Source: Oreocharis arfaki
Lineage: Eukaryota; Chordata; Aves; Passeriformes; Paramythiidae
DNA: 64,000 nt
Direction: 5' to 3'
Assembly: GCA_013398015.1 (NCBI GenBank)
Contig: VZRR01006730.1
Location: 1,475,894 to 1,539,893 of the forward strand
Shown: positions 22,801-33,666 of the stretch, piece by piece
Layout of the letters: each line of letters begins with the position of its first letter
Position numbering within the stretch: position 1 is the stretch's first letter
Notes under the pieces: model-generated
Seen by the model: only the letters and a program-made list of their open reading frames with translations
Told to the model about the DNA's origin: nothing
Databases searched by the model: none
Translations under genes and position numbers: made by a program

Positions 22801-23262
22801 CAAAGGATGGAGGAATAAAAACGTTTGACCAGCTGCTCTTGCTGGGGCACTCCAGGACATGTGTAGACACACAGATTTCTAAGTGCTTGGGAAACTTTAA
22901 GCTTAAACAAGGAGATAGCTAGTTACTTTAATGCCTCTAAGCTTGAACAGCAGCTATCTGTGAGTACTCTGGATTTTCGCTTTAGATTTAGGAGCCTCGC
23001 TTCTATGTCAAGTCTTGCCTCAGGCACCGAAGTCCTGAGCTGGAGCTATCCCCAGAACCCCAGCTGGTACACATCAGTAGAGATCAGTTATACTCAGGAG
23101 CATCACAGCACATGATCCCACTTGCTGCAGCCAGAAATAATTTCACTTGCTGTTGAAATGAGCTGCTCTAAAACAAGCAGATGAAGAAGATGCCTAAGAC
23201 ATGGTCTTTATGGTGACATTTAGATACAGGATTTAGATAGAGATTCTTTCCTAAGTGCACCC
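19866..23262. other. unique intergenic or intronic sequence
   Basis: About 3.4 kb with no recognised gene or repeat. The open frames are short (up to 94 codons near 21001-21285) and have no coding signature or supporting splice sites that I can defend. A poly-A run lies at about 22452-22463. Confidence 0.5.
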
Positions 23263-23900
23263 AAATGTGCACTTGCACCGCAGAAAGCCAGCTGTATTCT
23301 GGGCTGCACCAAAAGCAGTGTGGCCACCAGGTCAAGGGAGACGATTCTGCCCCTTTACACTCTGCTCTTACGAGACTCCACCTGGAGTGCTGCGTCCAGC
23401 TCTGGGGCCCCAACATAAGAGAGACATGGACATCTTGGAGCAGATGCAGAAGAGTGCCACAAAGATGATCAGAGGGGTGGAACACCTCTCCTATGGAGCT
23501 GGGCTGAGAGAGTTGGGGTTGTTCAGCCTGGAAAAGAGAAGGCTCTGGGGAGACCTTTCTTGCATCCTTCCAGTACTTAAAGCTGGCTTTTAAGAAACAC
23601 TTTTTAGCAGGGCCTGTTTTGATAGGACAAGAGGTGATTGGGGTTTTTTTTCTAAAAAGAGGGTAGATTTAGACTAGGCATAAGGAAGAAATTCTTTACT
23701 GTGAGGGTGGTGAGGCACTGGAATAGGTTGCCCACAGAAGTTGTGGATACCACATCCCTAGAAGTGTTCAAGGCCAGGCTGGATGAAGCTCTGAGCAACC
23801 TGGTCTTGTGGAAGGTGTCCCTGCCTATAGTAGGCGGGTTGGAACTGGATCACCTTTCGGGCGCCTTCAAACCCAAATGTTCTATGAGCCTGTGACTGTA
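23263..23900 (+). mobile_element. CR1 LINE fragment, 3' part of ORF2 and 3' UTR, sense
   Basis: This is the best preserved CR1 copy. Readable ORF2 C-terminal text includes RDMDILEQMQKSATKMIRG, HLSYGAGLRELGLFSLEKRR (about 23425-23545) and VVRHWNRLPTEVVD (about 23704-23745). These pieces lie in different frames, separated by indels, and a stop near 23590 shows the copy is dead. The 5' side is truncated at about 23263 within the region reading AESQLYSGLHQKQCGHQVKG. The tail TTCTATGAGCCTGTGACTG is a mutated CR1 end. Confidence 0.95.
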
Positions 23901-26900
23901 AGCCAGCTAAAATCCGAAATAGAATAGTGGTTGTTTCATGTCTTTGATTTTCGTAATTTATCTTATTAGAACTTCTAAGTAGGTTCCAATGTTAACGAAC
24001 AATTTTTACCCATAGTAACTCTTGTGTCCATCCTTCTTACCTTGGCTTCTCATATTTACCTTTATATTCCTGTATCTGTAATGAGTTTAGCACAGAAATC
24101 TTAAGCTTGTGGTGGCAGCACCTGTAAAAAAGTGTCAGAATGGATCAAAAGGAATGGAGTAGTATACTAAGGGAAGGTTCTTTGTGCCTCTTATATTTCC
24201 TCTTCCTCCTGAAAGAATCCAATCTAAGGCACGGACATGCATCTCTTCAGGTGCCTGTGATGCACTTGCTGTGAGAGTTCAATTCTTCTGGGCTGACCAC
24301 CAAGCACTTCCACCCGCAGGAACTTTTATTGAGAAATTAAAGTGATATGAATTCTGTTTTATTTCTCTTTCTGGAATGGCATCAAGTGACTTCATATTTC
24401 ACAGAGTCTATCCAAACTTTTTAGTCCTTTAAGAAGCCCTTCTTGGATGACAGCCCAGGATAGCACTATTTTCCAGGGCCAAGAAATAAAGCTTGAATAA
24501 TTTAAAGGGTGAAATATAGAAAGAAAGTGCTCACATTCTGCACTATAAATACAAAAAATATTATCCGGCTTTCAGCCAAATGCCATGGTACACTAGAAAT
24601 GCTTATGCCACATATGCATAATAATTCTTGTTAATGCTAAATGGAACTGTTGTTACTGATCATATTTGGTTTGGAAGAGATCAGCAGTGAGTAACTGTGC
24701 TCTGTAAAATGCTCAGAGCTTGGTCTTATTCTGGAATTCAAACGATAGTTAGAGATTATCAGGTGGTGGTTTTTTGTGCGTGATTTTTTTTTTCCTTTGG
24801 AAAAAGCAGTTAGTTAAAAAAGCCAATTTCCTTTTATCAAGTATTTATCTTAGAACTCTTTTGGTTTATATGCACAGTTAAATATTCTCTAGCTCAGGGT
24901 AATTTCATATCCTGCTGCTAGAATATAGAGGCTAGGTTAGTTACATGGAAGATGAAGACCATAGCCTCAAATATTTTGTAGTAATTGATGTGACTTATGC
25001 TCCATGCAGGTGCCATACCCACCACATTTTCTGAAATCTTACTCTTCTGGCAGCTTTCGATAAAATGTTTTTCTAGCTCATTCTGCTGGTAGTGATTCCT
25101 CCCATCAAGAGGAAATTCTTCTGAACCCTTATCCTCTAGTTTTGCAGGGCCAGTTTCTGATCTTGGATTGGAATAATTAGGTGTTGTGTGCCCAGTGATA
25201 CAGAATGGGAAAGGCATTCCATCCAAGGTATTTGAGTGAAACTGGAATAGAAGTGTAACAAGTGTGCTTAAATGAAGTACAACGGTATGTATTTAAGGGC
25301 TAGGACAGAATTTACTGCTGTTAACTACAGTGTGTTGAATGACCGAGGAGAAGGAAGACACTAGTTCAGCCTTTTCGTACTTCTACATGCTCTGTGACAA
25401 TTTGTGTAGCCTGGGTCTCTATATCCCAAACTCCCTGCACCCTGAGCTGCAGTAAACACAACAATAGTCTCACCAGGCTGAATCCTATCCCCAAATCCTC
25501 CATCCTTGCTCCCAGTTGCGGGCTTCCTGTGAATCTGACTTGTGCCATTTCTACACCATGGCATTCCTTGCACTCACAGGGCTCTTTTCTCACTGTTGGT
25601 GAATTCTGCACCCGAGTGTCTCAACAACATAACCTCAGTGGAACTGCCTCTTTGCCTGCAGTTTTTCCACCACCAGCAAGTGTTCCTTCTCTCCAAGGAA
25701 GATGAGTCTAATCTTGCTATGGTGCTGATACAGCCATATATTTACCCCTTTTCTTGTCATCCTTGAAAATGAGCAGAAATAGGAATGAGAAAAAACCCCA
25801 CACCTATCCTGTCAGAGGATTGCTGCCACCATGTCCATGGCTGTACTGCCTTTTTTAATCCCACTGGCCTTTTCTTCTTTTGTCCCCAGTGGCTCTACCT
25901 CAAGGCTGTGCTATGCCTATGGCCGCTAGAAAGGAGACAGCTTCTATAAGTAGTGAGAAGGGAAGGAAAGAGAAGAGGAAGAGATAAAAATGCATGATTT
26001 TTTTTATCTTCTTTTTTTCCATATTGACAGCCTCAGGTGTGGGGAATATTGCTCAGTTTGCTGGAAGATGGCTACTAGACAAATGAGGAGAAGGTAGACC
26101 TGATTTTTCTGAGGTATTAGGTCTGGTGTTTCCAGCAGAGGTAGGAAAGAACTAATACCAGTTTTCAAGGCTTTGCTCAACAGAGTACAGCCATGGTCCC
26201 CCACATTGAAAAGGGGTGATCCAGACTGGGAGAAGTGCAAGGAAGTAATTGTTGTGTGGTCGGGGAGGTGCCCGCGCTGTACGGGAGTATGGTAGGAGAA
26301 TGCGTACACTGTGCAGTGCAGAGCTGTACAGAGAGCTGAGTAGCTGTGCTAGAGTTCTAAATTTAAAAGCAATAGGATGGTGTCAGCACCTCCTTGCAGC
26401 CAACTTAGCTGTGTTGAGTGGCAGCACTAATTAGCACAGGAACACTGCTGCGCTAATGCAAATATGCAGGACTAAGCAAGTATGGGTGAGCTGAGCCAGG
26501 TGAATGCACGGCTCTGCTGCAAGCTATCCCTACTGCATGGCTTAGATCCTGAAAGAGCTTGGCTTGCATAGCCTACCTGTAGGGAGACACTGTAGGGAGA
26601 ATCTTTTACTGCTCATAAATACTCAGGTGGGAAAACTTTAGAAAAGGAGAGAGATTAAGTGAGCTGAAGAGCAGGATTGGCACAATAACAAACTGGGAAG
26701 GATTTTTTTTTATTATTTATTTTTTTCTGTTAAAAGGTGATTACGGAGCTTCAGATGATGATATTGGTGATTCTTTCAGAATTAGTATAAATGTAAGAAT
26801 TTTAGGGGGAAAAAATTAAGAAATATTAAAGCGAAAGGACAGAACACTTCAGCAGTGTCAGTGGTTCTGTTCACTTTAAAGGTGCTTAATGAAGTCTGAA

Positions 26901-28698
26901 ACAGCTGTGTCAGGTGCCCTGATAGAAGTCTGAATCTTGCTGTATCAAAGGTTTTGTTTCTATTCTCTCCCCCTCGCCACCTTTAAGTGGTTTTTAGTTC
27001 ATCTAGTTCAACAGATAGGTTTCCTGAACAGAGCTGACAGCAGATTTTGACATTATGGTGGTTTCTGCAGTAAGCATCCAGTGTGAAACAGTCCTAAAAT
27101 ATGAATGCAGTGGTTCCCTATTTGTCTCTTTTGGAAGTAATGCTAATTAAAATTTTAACTTGAACATTTAATGGCTAATTGTTGAAAAAACGAATGGGGG
27201 AAAAATACTGTGTTTGAAACCCAGACAGGAAATAGCTCCAAGAAGGAAAATGAAAAGGGTGAGAAGTAGCAACAGTCAGGGAGAAGGAAAGAGGGGAAGG
27301 GGAAAGTGTAACACTGTTAATGGTCCAAAAGGCTATCTCATTTTCATCCTGAATGCTGTAGTAAGGCACTTAAGCTGTTAGAAATAACATGAACTTTCAC
27401 AGTTAAACATCAGAAATAGAATGAAACTACACAGTTCTGCAAGAATGAGAGTAATTTACCTTTGTGTAGCCTGTTGAAGTCTCTTGACTTAGTTTTGTAC
27501 CAAAAAGAAAGCAGAAAATAATTGAAATATTTAAAATCTGGGATCCTGTGTTGGCTGAGTTTGACACTGAGAGGGGGCATCCTCTGCTCTGTTTGAAAAG
27601 CTGGAGTTTGTTGCTCCTTTCCAAGTAGTTTTCCAGGGGAAATTGCCAAGATTCTGGCATTTCACGTGACCTGAAGCCTTTAATTAGAGTCAGACATAAA
27701 GCTGAAAGGTGCCTTCAATCACCCAAGGTCATAAATGCCCAGAAGAAATACAGCCTTCACTCCATGCACTGTGAGCCCTAGAGAAGATCTCATTTGTCGA
27801 TACTGACAATCAGAAATAAAACAGTTCACTTGGTTTTTAAAATCCATACCCAAAAGCTTTTATGCATTGTAGCATTTAATGTGTGGCTATAAATTAGGTT
27901 GGAGAAGGGAAAGTGATCATTCATCTGAGATAAAATTTTCTACAGACTACCACGACCTCATTTTGACACAGATTTGATTCAGTTTTCAAATTTTTGTGCA
28001 ATGACAATCTGTTTCAGACACTGTGTAAACCAAGACTTGGTTATTATCTGCACATCAGTTCAGACATGGCAGAAGCCAGAAAAGACAAATTCTTTTATTA
28101 AAAAAAAAAAAAATTCTTACCTTCACAGTTATTGAATCTCTCTTTGAAAAACAGCATAATCAAACAATTAGCTTTTCATAACCAAAGATAACTGTGAAGG
28201 AGCTAAATCACACACTTGATCTCTCTGCCAAAAGTAACAGCTGGAAAATAAGCTTTCTTCAGAACAGGGAAAATGAAATTTCAGAAATCATGCTACTTCC
28301 ACCTTTTCTCCTCCTCCTTTTCCCCTTTGTCAAGAAAATAGGCAAAACAAGACTAGATCTAAAAAAAATGCAAGTATGGAGCTGATAGAAGCCTGCTTTA
28401 AAGCAGAACAGACACAAAGAAGAAACTCTAGGGTGTTATTATTCAAGTGTTATTTCTATACTTCTTTCCCACGGGCAAGTTTGGGGTTTGTTTTTGGTTT
28501 TTGGTTTTTTTTTTCCCTCAGTAACAGTGGTTAAGTCTTTACCAAAAGCTTTGGTAAGAATATCTATGAAAATCAAGGTGGAAGTGGTGGTATGTGGTTC
28601 TCTCTGAAGGTTTATAAATTGAATTAATAGGATCTCGGTCAATAAGCAGGTAAGAGTGACTTGAAAGCTGCACATTACATCTAGGAGGGGAATGGATG

Positions 28699-28722
28699 GC
28701 AGGTAAACAGTTGTTTACCTGC
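28699..28722. repeat. perfect 10-bp inverted repeat, 4-nt loop
   Basis: GCAGGTAAAC (28699-28708) and GTTTACCTGC (28713-28722) are exact reverse complements separated by AGTT. Each arm contains a forkhead-like GTAAACA core (TGTTTAC on the other arm) and a CAGGTA E2-box-like core, so the site may be a symmetric protein-binding site rather than an RNA hairpin. Confidence 0.88.
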
Positions 28723-31700
28723 AGCTTGTCAAGAACTATTAGTGATCTTGTTAAAACTCTGTCCTTGGTGAGTCTGGCAGACCTCTGTAGGTGGGAAAAT
28801 AACTAAATTAATTTAAAGTAGGTAGCTAGAAAATTAACATTCAGAACCTAGAAAATACTGAAGACGAAACCCAGATTACATAGCAGGTTACATGATCTGT
28901 GTTTTCCTCCAGGTAGCCTGTGTATGCGTGTTCTATTTTTCGAAGTGTGAAGGTGAAACAAACTGAGGCCTGTTTTACTATCAGGGTGAGTAAAAGACTG
29001 TATCCATATTATGCTTTCTGGATAATAAGGGCAAGAAAAAAGCTAAAAGTTCCCTGTCAGACTGTGTTCATGGATTACCATCATCTAAAAAAACCCACAG
29101 TGGTTCACTTCCTCAAATATCCAAATTAATGTTTTCTGATCACTGAGTGCAATTCTGCTTCCCCAACAAATCAGGTCTTAGACAATTATGCCCTCAATAC
29201 TTCACATAGATACTTTCCTGCAGTTTGATTAAATAGGCCACTCTCTTTCCGATAGGAAAAGGCTTAAAAACTGATTGTGAAAAGTTCCAGTAAAAGGCAT
29301 TTGAAACCACTTGCAACTTTCTTCTCTTGTTTTCAATATATGATAATTTCCTTCTTGCTTGGAAAGACTGAATTGAAACGCATTCCATATTGTTTAGCAA
29401 CAGACATTGTATGACAAGACTTTGTTCTCTTTCCCCATGAACAGAACAAATAGGAGGTGGTAAGGACTTTAATTTCACTGACTTTGTTCAGATAGCCCAG
29501 CCTTTTGAAATAATTTCGTTGTTTTGCATAAAAGGTCATTCAATCCTTTAATTCCTCCACACAGGAATAGGCTGTGGAGTTCTCACATTTTCTAAGTGTC
29601 ACTTATAGTTGAAGAGAAGTAAAAATCAACTAGTTCCTTGGAAAAGACACTTCTGATTCCAGTGCTGATAAAGATGTGAAAGAATGACATGGCACTCATA
29701 CTAGATCATCACATACCTGATCCATAAATCCCTGGGCCATTGTCTTGAGATGTAATTTGGAACAACACCAATACCCTGAAGCATGGAACCAACTCGTTTT
29801 AATCGATATTTTTCTGTTGAGGTGCATCCTGTAGCTTTATGTACAAATGCATTATGAGATGAGGAAGTGCTTCTCACGGCAGAAAATAATTTCTAGATCA
29901 AGAACATGCTACATTTCTGTACCAGAAATGGTATTCTGGGTAACCTGCATCTCCAGATTACTTTAGCTAATATGACTATGGAAGAATGTGAAATTGTGAA
30001 ATGAGGACTGAATTAAACATGCATAGACACACTTATACTGGTTTGAGGATTATTACAGGACTGAGAAAGTCCTAGTCCCTAGGAGACTTGTCATTAAATT
30101 ACCCCAGCTTTACAGTATGTAGCTGCCTCCAGCCTGCCTTGTTCCACAGAAACTGTGTCATCGTCTTCTGACTTAAAGTCTTTAAGAGGTGTTGAGGTTA
30201 ATGCAAGATAACAAAGGCAAGAATGAGCAAAAGCCATACAAAACCTTGTGGACTACACAGTATCTGTTTTCTCACTTTCCTGTCTTCTCCCTATGTGTTT
30301 TGTAAGCTCCTACGACTTTTTAATTCTCTTCTTCTGTGATTCCTCTCTTGTTTGAAAGCTTCTCTGTATCCCTGGCTTGACTTGTCTCCAGAACGGTGTG
30401 TGCCTGGGGACTCAGTACAGTGCCATAAAACTCTTATATGTTTGCTCCATTTCTGGTAGCAGTTATATACTTGCAGCAACATGATTTTTACATCGATAAG
30501 TCAAGCTTGAGGTGAATAAAAGGCAGACTTGGATTAAGAAAAAGCCAACAATAGAACATCTTGGCAGGAAAAAAGGTAACAGCCTGCCTATGCAACAGGC
30601 AGCCGACTCGAAATACTTTCTTTGACTCAAAATCACTTAAATCACTATATCCTGATGATACTACACGTGCAGAACTGATGGTTACCTATTTTTTATTTTA
30701 AAAAATTTTCTGCCTCTTCAGAAGCAATGAGTGGAAACCAGCAATACACAGTGTAATAATTGGAGAAGTGTGTGACATCAAGTACAGTCCACATTAATAG
30801 GCAATATGAATTACATGAGTCTTGTGTCTTTTGTGGGAAGCCTTGTGCAGGACATTCCTGGCTTTACACAGTATTGCCCAGTCTAGCTGTGTCTCAGTTC
30901 CTCCTCAAGCTCCAAGCCCGTTCACCCCAGACACAGAAGAAGGAAGTGCCGAAGCTGGAAAGAGATTGTCCTCCTTTCCTTTCTTGCTGGCAGCATTGCC
31001 CTTCCTACCTAAGCAGGTGCTGGCATAGCTGTGATGTGTTTGGGGCCCATGGGCCTGGGAGGGAAATGCAATAGGTGTGCACCAGCTTAGACACAGAAAA
31101 CTGAGGGCAAAGGAGTGCTGTAGTGAAGGGTCACTGCACACTTCCCTCGTGTCTTTGTGCTTTTACCATTTCCATGCCAATTCCCATTGTGCTTTGCAGC
31201 AGAGAAGCTATTAGGCCAAGGGGAATTTCGATCTGATGCTCTATGACCATTCTTGAATAACAACTTATATACAGGGCAGCACAAGAGGTGCCTGAATTCA
31301 GTCATGCCAAATACATAACAGTAGATCTTGATCTAGAAGTAAGGAATTGTGATATTCTGCCTTGAGACATGTAAAACCAGAAGGTGTAACACCTGTGCTG
31401 GCACATTCAGGGTCATCACATAAGAAAGAGAGGTGTTACTAGCCCCTTTGTGATGTTATTTTGTCTCCCCAGCCTGGCTGTGACCTGTGCCTGTGTAATG
31501 TTGAGATGCTGAAGGTGAGTCAGAGCAGAGCTCACTGTAGTGTCCAGATGTGCAGTGCGTGTACAGTCTCTGTTTGTGGTTCTTTGCTGCCTGTAACTCA
31601 TATTAGCTCATAGTTGCTGTAATTGCTACAGAATCAGATGTGCCATAAGTGACTTCAGAGCATCCAGAGGAGAGAAAGGTCTAATGTTTCTTCTTCCACC

Positions 31701-32438
31701 AATGTCAGCACAAAGAACTTGATTGTATCTAGAGAGAGGAAAATACTGTGCTCTGCCAAACATGCTCAATCTCCTCCAGACATTGATTTTTATGGGTATT
31801 TCTGCTGATCTTCTTTCTTGGATGGAACCGTGTGTTCCATTGAATTTAATTCTTCATTATTTTTCTGTTAAATGTTTGATATTGTCAGCTACAGGGTTTT
31901 CCTCCTTCACTGCTTAAAGCATGTGATGGCCTGTTAGGCCACACGTTCTACCACATTTTCACTCCTCACAATCTCAGTAGCTTCAGGTTGTCACAACAAA
32001 TAAAACTTCTGCAACACCTTCCTGAAGAGATGTTTTCTGCCTTTTTTTCCTTTTGTTTTTTTACATTTGAGGAAGGTTGAATCAGGTAACAGCTACAATA
32101 GGAGAGCTACTTAAGAAACTGTAAACTGTTATCTAGCATGGGTGCAGGATGTCAGCTGGCTCCACGCTGTCTTTTAAACTGACCTCAAGATGTACAGTCA
32201 CCCACTAAGAAGCTGAGAAAGATGTTTCATTTCCTTATCATTTTTTTATGTCACTTTTGGCTTGTAAGTAGTGCCATCAGGATTGAAAATGCATTTAACA
32301 TATTTTCTGAGGCATTTATATCCTCTTTTCTTTAAGCAACATTCAGCTGAAACTGAGGTTAGGGTTTACTAAGTTAAGCCCTGGATCTTCAAATAATTTC
32401 CTTTTAAAAAGGTTGTTAATTCTATTCCATCATCCCCA

Positions 32439-32482
32439 GTGTTAAAGGAGAAGCTGCTGCCTGAGCATTCTCCCTTTAACAC
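32439..32482. repeat. imperfect inverted repeat, hairpin of about 17 bp
   Basis: GTGTTAAAGGAGAA and TTCTCCCTTTAACAC pair over 14 bp with a single extra C. GCT and AGC inside continue the stem with one bulged A, leaving a loop of about 8 nt. The stem is shorter than most animal pre-microRNAs but is clearly non-random. Confidence 0.8.
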
Positions 32483-33267
32483 TCAGTTTATGCCAGTTGG
32501 ACAGTGTATCCAGTAAATATCAGGCGTAGGCTTTTCTATCATTTTCACTTCATCTTACAGTGATTGGACCACTGATCTGTGTGTGGATTTTTGGATCATT
32601 GTTTCTTTTGTCAAGCTGGCTTATGAAACTCCTTCCAGTAACATAGTCCAGAGAAAGGCACTTTCCCCTCAGAATGTTCTCAGAGAACCGAGTTCTCCCT
32701 CTAAGCTGCTCAACCTGCTCCTGTGTCTCAGTAACCTCAAGGACAGCACAAGTGGCACGGAAGTGAGAGGCAAGTGAGATCACAATCCCCTTGTGATGCC
32801 AACAACATACCTCTGCCCATTCCAAGGTTTCCTCTGAGCAGAGGACTCCCCTGACTGCTGAAGCATGGAATCTGTTCGCCTGAGCCTAGTAGGAGGGCAC
32901 AGGGCAATTGTCAAGATAAAAGTTGTACTGCTGCACTGTTGTAAATTGTAAACATTGTATTTTATTTAAAACTGAGGAAAAAAAATTGTTTGTTTAACTT
33001 TAAGTTAGCACTCAATAGTGTGCATAGGAATATTGCCTATAAACAAGACATCACAGCTGTGGTTCTACTCTCTTCTCACCCCAGATGTTTCCCTACAGCT
33101 TCATGTCTGGCTGGGGACTCCTTGTAGCAATTTACAAGCAGCTGAGCCGAAAGATGTGCAATGAAAGAGAGAAATATTGAAAATTAGAAACTAGGAGGCA
33201 TGCAGTGCAGTGAGCTGTGTAGTACATGTACAGGAACATCTTTGGTATTTGATGACACTAATCAGGC

Positions 33268-33630
33268 TAAAACTCCAACACAGATCCTGCATTTGCAGAT
33301 TAAAAAAAAAAAANNNNNNNNNNNNNNNNNNNNNNNNNNNNNNNNNNNNNNNNNNNNNNNNNNNNNNNNNNNNNNNNNNNNNNNNNNNNNNNNNNNNNNN
33401 NNNNNNNNNNNNNNNNNNNNNNNNNNNNNNNNNNNNNNNNNNNNNNNNNNNNNNNNNNNNNNNNNNNNNNNNNNNNNNNNNNNNNNNNNNNNNNNNNNNN
33501 NNNNNNNNNNNNNNNNNNNNNNNNNNNNNNNNNNNNNNNNNNNNNNNNNNNNNNNNNNNNNNNNNNNNNNNNNNNNNNNNNNNNNNNNNNNNNNNNNNNN
33601 NNNTAAAACCCCAACAAAAAACCTGCATTT

Positions 33631-33661
<31 letters not shown>
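33268..33661. repeat. duplicated 30-40 bp unit with A-tails flanking a gap
   Basis: TAAAACTCCAACA...CCTGCATTTGCA followed by an A-run at 33268-33313 recurs on the far side of the gap as TAAAACCCCAACA...CCTGCATTTGCA followed by about 28 A (33604-33661). The region is therefore a tandem repeat with an A-rich unit. Confidence 0.8.
33314..33603. other. assembly gap (290 N)
   Basis: The undetermined run begins in a poly-A tract and ends at the start of a second copy of the unit seen to its left. It probably conceals further copies or an A-rich insertion. Frames spanning it are artefacts. Confidence 0.98.

Positions 33662-33666
<5 letters not shown>

Larger units (their letters stand above)
23901..33267. 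other. unique intergenic or intronic sequence, about 9.4 kb
   Basis: The longest stretch without a recognised element. It contains a decayed open frame on the - strand (25366-25611) with a Cys-rich CECKEC motif, a candidate exon at 28913-28985, inverted repeats at 28699-28722 and 32439-32482, and short A/T runs (26706-26727, 28100-28113, 28496-28516). No gene product is identified. Confidence 0.45.
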
